A stretch of 36,926 nucleotides of DNA from Pseudomonadota bacterium. Its GTDB lineage: Bacteria; Pseudomonadota; Alphaproteobacteria; Caulobacterales; Caulobacteraceae. Under the pieces are notes generated by a model, which saw nothing but the letters and a program-made list of their open reading frames with translations, was not told where the DNA came from and did not search any database. The translations under genes were made by a program, and so were the position numbers. The stretch lies in assembly GCA_021808285.1 (NCBI GenBank), contig JAKBBV010000026.1, positions 1 to 36,926 of the forward strand, read 5' to 3'. Positions 17,925-25,623 of this stretch are shown here, one piece after another. Within the stretch, counting starts at the first letter, position 1. Each line of letters starts with the position of its first letter.

Positions 17925-18350
17925 CTAGGCCTTGGGTCCGCCGGAGTTGCGGCGAACGGCCCAGAAGATCACATAGGCCACGCCGATCAGTCCGGGAATG
18001 GCCCCGAGCCCCGCGAAGCTGACGGCCGTCATATAGGCGGCGGTGTCGCTCACCGTCATCAGGGCGTACCAGAATCCGTAACCGATGGCGCAGAGGCCCA
18101 GCCCCACGGCGATCAGGACGAGGCCGGTGCGCAGGTCGCGCTCAGGGACCGGCGGCGCGGCGGGGCGCGCTGGGGTCTGTAGCGCCGTGATGATCTCGGG
18201 CGGCACCGGCTGGCCTTTCTCGAAGGCGATGCGCAGGGTTTCGTGCAGCTTGTCCCTCTCGCGGTGGCGCAGATAGACGGGCACAAGGATGATCGCGGCG
18301 AGGAAGATCCAGAATATGGCCCCCATCAGGAAGCCGAGGAAGTCACTCAT
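17925..18350 (-). CDS. DUF6249-like membrane protein
   Basis: The ATG at 18350 has a good AGGAG site 8 bases upstream and gives a 141-residue protein. TM helix 1 is at about residues 7-26 (FLMGAIFWIFLAAIILVPVYL). A conserved-looking cytoplasmic segment, RHRERDKLHETLRIAFEKGQPVPPEII, follows, then two to three more TM helices. This resembles the DUF6249 family often found beside ECF sigma factors in alphaproteobacteria (recalled, not searched). The longer in-frame extension to 18749 is antisense to the HAD gene and has the Arg/Ser/Pro-rich composition of a shadow frame. It is probably the first gene of the sigma operon. The 127 bp upstream (18351-18477) hold no other gene that I can see. Confidence 0.75.
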   Translation of the reverse strand: MSDFLGFLMGAIFWIFLAAIILVPVYLRHRERDKLHETLRIAFEKGQPVPPEIITALQTPARPAAPPVPERDLRTGLVLIAVGLGLCAIGYGFWYALMTVSDTAAYMTAVSFAGLGAIPGLIGVAYVIFWAVRRNSGGPKA

Positions 18351-18477
18351 GGAAAAAGCTCCTGGTCTTGATATCCAGCGGCCCGGTCGCGAACCGCTCT
18401 CACAGGGATAGAGGCCGCAGGGCGGGGTTTTGGATGCTCTCCCGCAGATGAAATCTTGGTAAGGCTCGGTGGGGCGG

Positions 18478-19071
18478 TCACAGCAGACCTCGGACCGCGA
18501 GGCTGCGCTCCAGGGCGGCCTGACCGGTGAACAGCTCGGCCTGCAGGCCGGCGGCCCTGGCGCCGGCGACATTGGCCTCCAGGTCGTCGAAGAAGAGCAG
18601 GCCCGCCGTCGCCAGCCCTGCCCGCTTCGCCGCCTCCAGATAGGCCTCCGTCCTCGGTTTGAGCACGCCGAGGTCGTGGCTGAGATAGGCCTCCAGGCGC
18701 GCCAGCCGCCCCTCGCTGGCCGCGACCAGGTGCTCCCAATGGAGCGCATTGGTGTTGGAGAGGATCATCACCCGCCGGCGCCGCGCCAGGGCCTCGACGA
18801 CATCGAGCATGGCCGGATCGAGGCTCAGATGACAGCACCAGTCCTGAACGAAATCGCCATAGTCTCCCGCATAGCCGACCTGCGCCGCCAGGATCTCATG
18901 AAGCTGCGACAGGGGCGCGCCCTCGCCCCATCGGTCCTCGCGGATGAGACGCTCAAGCTCCCGGGTGAGTCCGGGCGCGCAGCGGGCCTTCAGGGCCGCG
19001 AACATGACCGGATTGTCGTGCCCGGCGATGACGCCGCCCAGATCGAAGACAATCCCCTCTACGTCGCTCAT
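18478..19071 (-). CDS. HAD-IA family hydrolase
   Basis: Motif I is IVFDLGGVIAGHDNP, where the second Asp of DxD is replaced by Gly (D-L-G), a variant well known in haloacid-dehalogenase-like and YihX-type HADs. Motif II is VMILSNTN. The motif III Lys is in LGVLKPRTEAYLEA, and motif IV is LLFFDDLEANVAGAR. This is the standard HAD-IA set in 197 residues with a small helical cap. Likely a sugar-phosphate or nucleotide phosphatase, but the substrate is undefined. It is divergent from pdxA across a 100-bp gap. Confidence 0.88.
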   Translation of the reverse strand: MSDVEGIVFDLGGVIAGHDNPVMFAALKARCAPGLTRELERLIREDRWGEGAPLSQLHEILAAQVGYAGDYGDFVQDWCCHLSLDPAMLDVVEALARRRRVMILSNTNALHWEHLVAASEGRLARLEAYLSHDLGVLKPRTEAYLEAAKRAGLATAGLLFFDDLEANVAGARAAGLQAELFTGQAALERSLAVRGLL

Positions 19072-19112
19072 CAGCCGCTCCCTCTCGCCGCCGCCTCAGC
19101 TCATCGTCTAAT

Positions 19113-19144
19113 CTGTTCCGGGTCCAGGCTGTTCCAGGTCTAGG
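19113..19144. repeat. Tandem 16-bp direct repeat between the HAD gene and pdxA
   Basis: Two adjacent copies of CTGTTCCRGGTCYAGG lie at 19113-19128 and 19129-19144, with 14 of 16 bases identical. They fall in the 100-bp divergent gap, about 28 bp before the pdxA start. They could be a regulator-binding pair or a slippage duplication. No regulator can be assigned. Confidence 0.5.
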
Positions 19145-19171
19145 CTCTTCTGGCGCGCGAAAGGAGGGGCG

Positions 19172-20224
19172 ATGAGCCCGACGGCCATACCGCCCCTGCT
19201 GCTGACCCTTGGCGATCCCGCCGGCATCGGCCCCGAGATTGTCGCCCGACTGGCCAGGGCCGGGGCTCTGGAGGAGGATGCGGTCATCGTCGGCGACGCC
19301 GGCGCCCTGGCCCGCGCCTGGAGGGCCCTGGGCGGCGAAGGCGCGTTCCGGATCATCGGACATCCATCCGAAATCAGGTCGGGGCCCGGACCCGCGATCA
19401 TTCAGACCGGCCCGCCGCTCCCGGACGACCTGCCGCTCGGCCGGGTGGACGCTCGCGCCGGCGCCGCCGCCTTCGCCGCCATCGAGGCCGCCATCGACTT
19501 CTGCCTCTCGGGCGAGGCCCGGGGCCTCGTCACTGCGCCGATCTCCAAGGAGGCCCTGAAGCGGGCGGGCGTCCCCTTCCCCGGCCACACCGAAATCCTC
19601 GCCGATCGCTGCGGCGTTCCGGATGCGGCGATGATGCTGGCCAACGAGTCCTTGCGGGTCCTGCTCGTCTCCATCCATGTGCCCTTGCGCGCCGCCCTCG
19701 AGGCGGTGACTTTCGAGTCGGAGCTGAGGGCCATCCGCGCCGCGGCGATCGGCGCGCGGGCCCTGGGCGTGGCGCAACCGAGGATCGCCGTCGCCGGGCT
19801 TAATCCCCACGCCGGCGAGAACGGCCAGTTCGGGGACGAGGACCTTCGCCTCATCGCCCCGGCGGTGGCCGCCGCCCAGGCCGACGGGCTCGACGCCACC
19901 GGGCCGCATCCGCCCGACACGGTGTTCATGCGCGCCCGCGCCGGCGAGTTCGACATCGTCGTGGCGCAGTATCACGACCAGGGGCTGATCCCGGTGAAGT
20001 ATCTGGGCCTCGACAAGGGCGTCAACGTCACGGTTGGCCTGCCGTTCGTGCGCACCAGCGTCGATCACGGCACGGCTTTCGACATCGCAGGCCGGGGCCT
20101 CGCCGATCCCTCCAGCCTCGCCGAAGCCCTGCGTCTGGCCAGGGTCATGACCGCCGCCGCCGCGCCCTCGCCTTCAGGCGGCGCCCTCAGGCCACCAGAT
20201 CGTCCACCAGGGCCGAGGGGCTGA
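19172..20224 (+). CDS. pdxA: 4-hydroxythreonine-4-phosphate dehydrogenase
   Basis: PdxA oxidises 4-phosphohydroxy-L-threonine in the DXP-dependent pyridoxal phosphate pathway. LTLGDPAGIGPEIVARL at the N-terminus is diagnostic. The three metal-binding histidines are in PGHTEILADRCG, AQYHDQGLIPVKYLG and TSVDHGTAFDIAG. At 350 residues it is a little longer than the usual ~330, because of a Pro-rich C-terminal tail (GGALRPPDRPPGPRG) that overlaps the convergent TetR gene by 38 bp. A strong AAAGGAGGGG site precedes the ATG. The usual surA/ksgA neighbours are absent. Confidence 0.95.
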   Translation: MSPTAIPPLLLTLGDPAGIGPEIVARLARAGALEEDAVIVGDAGALARAWRALGGEGAFRIIGHPSEIRSGPGPAIIQTGPPLPDDLPLGRVDARAGAAAFAAIEAAIDFCLSGEARGLVTAPISKEALKRAGVPFPGHTEILADRCGVPDAAMMLANESLRVLLVSIHVPLRAALEAVTFESELRAIRAAAIGARALGVAQPRIAVAGLNPHAGENGQFGDEDLRLIAPAVAAAQADGLDATGPHPPDTVFMRARAGEFDIVVAQYHDQGLIPVKYLGLDKGVNVTVGLPFVRTSVDHGTAFDIAGRGLADPSSLAEALRLARVMTAAAAPSPSGGALRPPDRPPGPRG

Positions 20225-20786
20225 GGCGGAGCAGGTCCTCCGCGAGATCGGGCGAGAGCGAGGCCAGGATGAGGCCCTGAACCCCCGCCCAGAACCGCAG
20301 CGCCCGGCGTCTCGAACCCTGACCGAAGCCCATGCCGCGCATGGCCGCCTCCAGTCTGGCGAACTCCCTCGCCCGGGCCTGGGCCACCGGGCTACCCGGC
20401 GCGGCGGGCTCGATGAACATCAGACGATAGAGGCCGCCCCGGGTCAGGCCGAAGGCGAGGTGGGCCTCCGCCAGACGCGGCGGCAGGGTGGAGGCGGTGG
20501 CGCGGTCCGCCGCCTCGTCCAGCGCCTCGGCGAAGAGCCGGAACCCCTCCAGGGTCGCCGCCTCAAGGAGCGCGTCGCGATCGGCGAAATGACGATAGGG
20601 CGCGGGCTGGGAAACCCCGAGCGCGCGGGCGAGCCCGCTGAGGCTGAGCGCCTCGCGCGGGGCCTCTTCCAGCGCCCTCAGGGCGGCGGCGATCAGGGCC
20701 TGGCGAAGATGGCCGTGGTGATAGGCGCCCCGGGCCTTGCCTCCCCGATCCGGCTGCGGGTCCGATGCGACAGGCGTCTCGTTCAT
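20187..20786 (-). CDS. TetR/AcrR-family regulator with WHG-type C-terminal domain
   Basis: The N-terminal helix-turn-helix covers about residues 20-65 (HLRQALIAAALRALEE, LSLSGLARALGVSQPAPYRHFADRDALLEA). The C-terminal ligand domain, with LTRGGLYRLMFIEP and WAGVQGLILA, resembles the WHG domain of a TetR subgroup. I chose the ATG at 20786 (199 aa). The frame continues to 20891, but that would cover the divergent VOC gene's start and the palindromic operator. It is divergently transcribed from the VOC gene, so self- and neighbour-regulation through the shared 85-bp gap is likely. The 3' end overlaps pdxA tail to tail. Confidence 0.88.
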   Translation of the reverse strand: MNETPVASDPQPDRGGKARGAYHHGHLRQALIAAALRALEEAPREALSLSGLARALGVSQPAPYRHFADRDALLEAATLEGFRLFAEALDEAADRATASTLPPRLAEAHLAFGLTRGGLYRLMFIEPAAPGSPVAQARAREFARLEAAMRGMGFGQGSRRRALRFWAGVQGLILASLSPDLAEDLLRLSPSALVDDLVA

Positions 20787-20806
20787 GGCGAACGTCTCGC
20801 GGACAT

Positions 20807-20823
20807 TGACGCGGGGCGCGTCA
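20807..20823. promoter_or_regulatory. Perfect palindrome, candidate TetR operator
   Basis: TGACGCG-GGG-CGCGTCA is a perfect 7-bp inverted repeat with a 3-base spacer. It lies in the 85-bp gap between the divergent tetR-like and VOC genes, 20 bp from the tetR ATG and 48 bp from the VOC ATG. Position and symmetry are typical of a TetR-family operator controlling both genes. Binding itself is inference. Confidence 0.65.
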
Positions 20824-20871
20824 CCGCCCGACCATAGCTGAGCCCCGCCCCGCCGCAAGGAGCTGTGCGTC

Positions 20872-21261
20872 ATGGCGCCCACGCTGCGCATCGCTCGTCC
20901 GACCGCCGATCTCGTGGCGATCCTGGCCTTCTATGGCGAGGGGCTGGGCCTGGATCTGCTGTTCCGCTTCGAGGATCATGACGGCTTCAGCGGCGTGATG
21001 CTGGGCGAGCCGGGCGCCGCCTACCACTTCGAGTTCACCACCGGCCCGCGTCCGGCGACGCCCCTGGCGCCGGACCCCGACGACCTGATCGTGTTCTACC
21101 TCCCCAACGGCGAGGCCTGGCGCGCGGCCGTGGAGCGGCTGAGGACCAGGGGCCACGCCCCCGTCGCCCCTGCAAACCCCTACTGGGCCGAGCGAGGCGT
21201 CACCTTCCTCGATCCCGACGGCCGTCGCGTGGTTCTGGAGAACGACGCCTGGCGCCGCTGA
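20872..21261 (+). CDS. VOC-family (glyoxalase/dioxygenase fold) protein
   Basis: At 129 residues it has the paired beta-alpha-beta-beta-beta layout: TLRIARPTADLVAILAFYGEGLGLDLLFRFEDHDG in the first half and RTRGHAPVAPANPYWAERGVTFLDPDGRRVVLEN in the second. The C-terminal FLDPDGRRVVLEN is typical of VOC proteins. Candidate metal ligands include H53 (YHFEF) and the C-terminal Glu. An AAGGAG site precedes the ATG. It is likely controlled by the divergent TetR regulator. The substrate is unknown; detoxification or lyase roles are possible. Confidence 0.88.
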   Translation: MAPTLRIARPTADLVAILAFYGEGLGLDLLFRFEDHDGFSGVMLGEPGAAYHFEFTTGPRPATPLAPDPDDLIVFYLPNGEAWRAAVERLRTRGHAPVAPANPYWAERGVTFLDPDGRRVVLENDAWRR

Positions 21262-21268
21262 GAACGGG

Positions 21269-22306
21269 TCAGCTCATGCCGTTGAGGCCCACGGCGACCA
21301 GCCCGACATAGATGAAGGCCACGCCGATCAGGCTCCAGAAGCCCAGCATGGCCATGCGCAGCAGCGTTCCCAGGCGCGAGGTCCCGTAGACGCCGCGCAT
21401 ATGTTTGTAGAGGTGCACGGGGGCCCAGAGGAGGACGAGGTCGGAAAGTCCAAAGGTCAGGCCTTTGAGTCCCGTGGCCACGGCCGCCATGAGCCCCACC
21501 GCCGAGAGCGAATGCAGGCTGAAAATGGTGTGATCGAAAATGTAGAAGCGTCGGTTGAAGACGAAAATGAGGCTGAGAAGGATCGTCGCCATGGGCAGGG
21601 TCAGGAAGGCGAACCGCTCGCCCCACTCCTGCAGGATCAGATTGAACCGCTCCGGGTCGGCGCGGGCGCGAAGGGCGTGCAACTTGAGCCACTCGCCGGC
21701 GGTGAGATGCGACTTGCCCGCGAGTTTCGCCTCATAATCCGCGAGTTTCTTGGCGGGCGAGCCGTCCGTGGAGTCCACCATCACGACGCCGCCGAAGGTC
21801 GTCACGGAACGGCCCTCGATATTGACCCCGCCGTCGCTCTTGACGGCGCCTGAGTCCGTCCGAACCGTAACCGGGGCCCTGATGACCTGGGCCGCGGCGC
21901 CCGGCGTCATCTTGACGTTCACGAGTTTCGTCTTGTGCGGCCCCAAGGTCCCGGCGAAGAACACCAGCAGAAGCACCACCAGGAACAGGCGCAGCGGCGG
22001 GATCTGCGGCGCCCGGTGTCCATCCAGATAGGCGCGCGTCAGCTTGGCGGGCCGCAAGAACAGATCCGGCAGGGTTCGCCAGAGCCGCCCGTCCAGGTGC
22101 AGCACACCCTCCACGGCCTCCAGGGTCAGGCGGGTCATGGAGCGGTGGAAGTCCTCCCCCAGCTGGCCGCAGGCATAGCACCAGGGGCCGAGCAACGGGG
22201 TCGCGCAGTTGGCGCACGGTGTTCCGGGCGGTGCGGCGTGGGACTTCCGCCGCGAGAAGAAACCGCCGAGCGACTCCGCGGCCGCCGCCTCCACCTCGTG
22301 CGCCAT
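21269..22306 (-). CDS. DUF3667 zinc-ribbon membrane protein
   Basis: A CxxC...CxxC zinc ribbon (C31, C34, C43, C46: CANCATPLLGPWCYACGQ) is followed by EDFHRSMTRLTLEAVEGVLHLDGRLWRTLPDLFLRPAKLTRAYLDGHRAPQ written in shorter conserved blocks across residues ~50-100. This is the hallmark order of DUF3667. A TM helix follows (about 106-125), then a ~100-residue extracytoplasmic region, then three or four C-terminal TM helices. 345 residues in all. The function of the family is not established. It ends 8 bp from the convergent VOC gene. Confidence 0.82.
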   Translation of the reverse strand: MAHEVEAAAAESLGGFFSRRKSHAAPPGTPCANCATPLLGPWCYACGQLGEDFHRSMTRLTLEAVEGVLHLDGRLWRTLPDLFLRPAKLTRAYLDGHRAPQIPPLRLFLVVLLLVFFAGTLGPHKTKLVNVKMTPGAAAQVIRAPVTVRTDSGAVKSDGGVNIEGRSVTTFGGVVMVDSTDGSPAKKLADYEAKLAGKSHLTAGEWLKLHALRARADPERFNLILQEWGERFAFLTLPMATILLSLIFVFNRRFYIFDHTIFSLHSLSAVGLMAAVATGLKGLTFGLSDLVLLWAPVHLYKHMRGVYGTSRLGTLLRMAMLGFWSLIGVAFIYVGLVAVGLNGMS

Positions 22307-22364
22307 GGTCCCTCCTCAGCAGACCCTGATCGTGCGGAGTCAGGCGGCGATTGTCCACCCGGCT

Positions 22365-22392
22365 TTGACATGCGGCGCGCGGCTGATAAACT
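22365..22392 (+). promoter_or_regulatory. Sigma-70-like promoter candidate for the MBL gene
   Basis: TTGACA at 22365-22370 is a perfect -35 hexamer. Sixteen bases later, TAAACT at 22387-22392 matches four of six -10 positions. Transcription would start near 22399, about 100 bases before the MBL start. The match is by eye only. Confidence 0.45.
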
Positions 22393-22411
22393 GACACTTG
22401 TCGCGTCATTA

Positions 22412-22456
22412 TATCCGTAGGGACGACCGGATACGCCTTAGGACCAGAGGATATCC
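22412..22456. promoter_or_regulatory. Cluster of GGATA/TATCC inverted repeats in the MBL leader
   Basis: TATCCG at 22412-22417 and CGGATA at 22428-22433 form an inverted repeat with a 10-base spacer. A self-complementary GGATATCC follows at 22449-22456. All sit downstream of the candidate promoter and before the MBL gene. They could be an operator pair or a leader hairpin. The rest of the 190-bp gap shows nothing I can name. Confidence 0.4.
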
Positions 22457-22497
22457 GCGGAGACCACAGGGCCGGACCGAGACCACGAGGGCGGACG

Positions 22498-23589
22498 ATG
22501 AAACCATTTGCGCGGATCGGTCTGGCCGGAGCCCTTGTGCTCGCCGTCGTGGTGCTCGCAGCCTGGATCAACCGCGACCGCATCGCTGAGGATATCTATC
22601 TCAGACGCGCGGTATGGGGCATGCGGCCCCAGCCGCTCGCCGACATCCCTGACGGACTGAGCGTGGGGCTTTGCGGCGCCGGCTCTCCCCTGCCCGATCC
22701 GACCCGCGCCGGCCCCTGCACCCTGGTGCTGGCGGGACAGCAGCTGTTCGAAGTCGATTCCGGCCAGGGCAGCGCCAAGGTGATGCAGCTCATGGGCTTC
22801 GCCCCCGCCCGCGTCGACGCGCTGTTTCTCACCCACTACCATTCCGACCACATCGCCGATCTGGGTGAACTGATGCTCCAGCACTGGGCTGGCGGAGCCG
22901 CCAAGGCGCCCCTGCCGATATACGGACCCACCGGCCTGGAGCAGGTGCTCGACGGCTTCGAGGCCGCCTATCAGCTCGATCGCGGCTATCGGATCGCCCA
23001 CCATGGTCCCCGGATCGTCCCGCCCTCGGGCTTCGGCGGGACGGCGCATGTCTTTCCCATGCCGCCCGGGGGCCCGGACCAGACGCTGATCGACACGCCC
23101 GACCTCAAGGTCATCGCCTTTCCCGTCGATCACCGGCCGGTCGAGCCCGCTGTAGGCTATCTCTTCATCTACAAGGGCAGGCGCGTGGTGGTGAGCGGCG
23201 ATACCGCGCCCAGTCCCAGGCTGGAAGCCGAAGCGCGCGACGCGGACGTGCTGGTTCATGAAGGCCTGTCGCCTCGGCTCCTGGCTCTGCAGCGGCAGGC
23301 GGCCGTGCGGGATGGGCGCTGGAACGTCGCCCAGATCAGCCGCGACATCCTGAGCTATCACACCACGCCCGAGGACGCCGCGAAGATAGCCGCGGGCGCG
23401 CACGTGCGGATGCTGGTCTTCACCCATGTCATTCCCCCTGTTCCCAGCCCGCTGCTCAATCGCCTCTATCTGGGCGAGGCGCCGAAGATCTTTTCCGGTC
23501 CGATCCGCGTGGGTCGCGACGGCGATCTGATCGAGCTGCCGGCCGGTACGACCGAGATCCGTGTCACGCGGCGTCTGACGTCCTATTAG
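22498..23589 (+). CDS. RNase Z-like metallo-beta-lactamase-fold hydrolase, membrane-anchored or periplasmic
   Basis: An N-terminal hydrophobic helix (about residues 8-22, LAGALVLAVVVLAAW) suggests a signal anchor. The MBL motif is LTHYHSDHIADLGEL (HxHxDH), with later metal ligands in VVSGDTAPSPRLEAEARDADVLVHEG and VFTHVIPP. That GDT...DVLVHE...TH order is the tRNase Z/arylsulfatase-like subgroup rather than beta-lactamases. Because it is exported, a tRNA substrate is unlikely; an extracytoplasmic esterase or sulfatase-like role is more plausible. 363 residues, ending 33 bp before the GST gene, so the two may be co-transcribed. Confidence 0.85.
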   Translation: MKPFARIGLAGALVLAVVVLAAWINRDRIAEDIYLRRAVWGMRPQPLADIPDGLSVGLCGAGSPLPDPTRAGPCTLVLAGQQLFEVDSGQGSAKVMQLMGFAPARVDALFLTHYHSDHIADLGELMLQHWAGGAAKAPLPIYGPTGLEQVLDGFEAAYQLDRGYRIAHHGPRIVPPSGFGGTAHVFPMPPGGPDQTLIDTPDLKVIAFPVDHRPVEPAVGYLFIYKGRRVVVSGDTAPSPRLEAEARDADVLVHEGLSPRLLALQRQAAVRDGRWNVAQISRDILSYHTTPEDAAKIAAGAHVRMLVFTHVIPPVPSPLLNRLYLGEAPKIFSGPIRVGRDGDLIELPAGTTEIRVTRRLTSY

Positions 23590-23622
23590 GGCAGGCTCGG
23601 CCTATCGACGGAGGGTGAAAAC

Positions 23623-24651
23623 ATGACTTCGGAAGATCGGCTGGCGCTCAGCGGCGCCCCCGGCTCACCCTACACGCGCAAGATGCTGGCCTATCTGAGA
23701 TATCGGCGCATTCCCTATCGTTTGATCTCCCCCGCCGATGTGACGCGGCAGGGTCTGCCCAGACCCAAGGTGCAGCTCCTGCCGACCTTCTACCTGCCCG
23801 GCGCGAACGGCGCGCTTGAGGCGGTCACCGATTCCACCCCCCTCATCCGCCGCTTCGAGGCTGAACGTCCCGGGCGAGAGGCGATCCCGGCGGACCCGGC
23901 CCTGGCCTTCCTCGACGAACTTCTGGAAGACTATGCCGATGAGTGGCTGACCAAGGCCATGTTCCATTATCGCTGGACCTACCGGTCCGACATCGACAAG
24001 GCGGCCACGGCCTTGCCTGCCTGGCGCGGATGGTCGATCCCGGATGAGACCTTGAGGGACCTCGCCGTCAGCATCGCCGAGCGCCAGATCGGGCGCCTGA
24101 GTGTGGTCGGCTCGAACGCCCTGACCGGTCCGGTGATCGAGGCCGCCTATCGTCGCTTTCTTACGGCTCTGGAGGCCCATCTGAGCGTCCAGCCCTTCGT
24201 CCTGGGCGCCCGTCCCGCGACCTGCGACTTCGCCCTGTTCGGCCAGCTGACCCAGCTCACCCAGTTCGATCCCACCCCCACGGCTCTGGCGCAGGAGATC
24301 GCCCCTAGGGTCTGCGCCTGGGTCAGCGTGATGGAGGATCTGTCGGGACTGGAGCCCTCGGCGGCCGACTGGCGCGCCCTCGAAGATCAGCCTCCCACCC
24401 TGCGCGCCCTCTTCACCGAAGCCGGTCGCACCTACGTCCCGGTCATGCTCGCCAACGCCGCCGCCCTGGCTCAGGGGGCGACGGAGGTCGTCTGCGAGGT
24501 GGAAGGACAATCCTGGCGGCAAGCCCCCTTCCCCTACCAAGCCAAGTGCATCGCCTGGCTTCGCCAGTCCTATTCCGGGCTGACCGACGCCGACCGCGAC
24601 CGCGTCGAGGCCTGTCTCGCGGGAACCGGATGCGAGGTTCTGTTCGCCTGA
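23623..24651 (+). CDS. Glutathione S-transferase family protein
   Basis: The N-terminal thioredoxin-like domain starts GAPGSPYTRKMLAYLRYRRIPYRLI, with a Ser/Pro active-site region (SPYTRK), and continues to LLPTFYLPG and VTDSTPLIRRFE, the usual cis-Pro and Asp-Ser glutathione-binding spots. The C-terminal helical domain extends to about residue 240 (LGARPATCDFALFGQL). A further ~90 residues (VPVMLANAAALAQGATEVVCEVEGQ) make it longer than a standard ~210-residue GST. A GGAGG site precedes the ATG. The substrate is unknown. Confidence 0.82.
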   Translation: MTSEDRLALSGAPGSPYTRKMLAYLRYRRIPYRLISPADVTRQGLPRPKVQLLPTFYLPGANGALEAVTDSTPLIRRFEAERPGREAIPADPALAFLDELLEDYADEWLTKAMFHYRWTYRSDIDKAATALPAWRGWSIPDETLRDLAVSIAERQIGRLSVVGSNALTGPVIEAAYRRFLTALEAHLSVQPFVLGARPATCDFALFGQLTQLTQFDPTPTALAQEIAPRVCAWVSVMEDLSGLEPSAADWRALEDQPPTLRALFTEAGRTYVPVMLANAAALAQGATEVVCEVEGQSWRQAPFPYQAKCIAWLRQSYSGLTDADRDRVEACLAGTGCEVLFA

Positions 24652-24694
24652 CCTGAGGGTGAGGACAGGCCCATTTGGCCGGGGCGAAGGGTCT

Positions 24695-24813
24695 TCTAGA
24701 GCGCCGTCCGACCAGGTGGAAACTGGCTGGGCGGCCAGACGGCGCCTAAACGATTGAATCGAGAGCGGTGCAAAGACTCAGGGGTGATTCCGTCAGTTCG
24801 AGAACCGCTCTAG
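24695..24813. repeat. Double-hairpin intergenic palindromic element
   Basis: The element is bounded by TCTAGA (24695-24700) and CTCTAG near 24809-24813. Hairpin 1 has perfect 8-bp arms GCGCCGTC (24701-24708) and GACGGCGC (24738-24745) around the internal sequence GTGGAAACTGG. Hairpin 2 has perfect 8-bp arms AGAGCGGT (24762-24769) and ACCGCTCT (24804-24811). The layout and the GTGGAAACTGG core recall intergenic palindromes dispersed through alphaproteobacterial genomes (recalled as GTGGAAACCGG-type elements). It fills most of the 200-bp gap before the SDR gene. Only one copy was seen in the window. Confidence 0.65.
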
Positions 24814-24851
24814 GCTGCGGCTCGTCCCCCTTCCCCAAGGCAGACCAGATC

Positions 24852-25601
24852 ATGCATGTCGATCTTTCCGGACGGCTCGCCCTCGTCACCGGCGCCTCAA
24901 GCGGCTTTGGCCGTCACTTCGCCTCACTTCTGGCTCGTCACGGGGCCGAGGTGGTTCTGGCGGCGCGTCGGAAAGTTCGGCTCGACGCCCTGGCGGCCGA
25001 GATCGCGGCCGACGGCGGCAGGGCTCGCGCGATATCGCTGGATGTCAGCGACGTGGCGGCGGTGCGCGCCGCCTTCGACGCTCTGCCGCCGGTGGATGTG
25101 CTCATCAACAATGCGGGCCTGGGATTTGGCGACCGGGCCATGGAGATCGAACCCGCGGTCTGGGACGAGACCTTCGCCGCCAATTTGCGCGGCGCCTTCT
25201 TCGTCGCCCAGGCCGCCGCGCGCCGTCTCGCCGAGGCCGGCAAGGGCGGATCGATCATCAACATCGCCTCCATCACCGGTCTGCGCCCAGGCCCGACGGT
25301 CGCCGCCTATGGGGCCTCCAAGGCGGGCCTCATCCACCTGACCCGGTCCCTGGCCATGGAATGGGCCCGCCACGGCATCCGCGTGAACGCTCTGGCCCCG
25401 GGCTATTTCGAGACCGACCTCAACCGCGAGTTCCTGGCCTCCGATTTCGCCCAGGCCATGCTGCGGCGCGTGCCCCAGCGCCGCTTCGGCGACATGCAGG
25501 ACCTTGACGGCCCCCTGCTCCTCCTCGCCTCCGACGCCTCAGCCTATATGACCGGCGTGGTCATTCCCGTGGACGGCGGCCATACGGTGAGCGTGCTTTA
25601 G
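24852..25601 (+). CDS. Short-chain dehydrogenase/reductase (classical SDR)
   Basis: The cofactor motif TGASSGFG (13-20), the NNAG motif (86-89) and the catalytic S140, Y153, K157 are all present. PGYFETDLN and the C-terminal PVDGGHTVSVL are typical of 250-residue classical SDRs. I chose the ATG at 24852 (249 aa). An upstream in-frame ATG at 24768 lies inside the double-hairpin repeat and would add 28 residues unlike any SDR. After the second beta strand comes AARRK, basic residues that favour NADP(H). The substrate is unknown. The SOUL gene follows after 22 bp. Confidence 0.9.
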   Translation: MHVDLSGRLALVTGASSGFGRHFASLLARHGAEVVLAARRKVRLDALAAEIAADGGRARAISLDVSDVAAVRAAFDALPPVDVLINNAGLGFGDRAMEIEPAVWDETFAANLRGAFFVAQAAARRLAEAGKGGSIINIASITGLRPGPTVAAYGASKAGLIHLTRSLAMEWARHGIRVNALAPGYFETDLNREFLASDFAQAMLRRVPQRRFGDMQDLDGPLLLLASDASAYMTGVVIPVDGGHTVSVL

Positions 25602-25623
25602 CCGTCTGGAGGCCAGGGGCCAT

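Noticed and set aside
18351-18749. N-terminal extension of the DUF6249-like frame into the HAD gene
   Set aside because: The extension is Arg/Ser/Pro-rich and antisense to a clear HAD gene, and the internal ATG at 18350 has a good AGGAG site.
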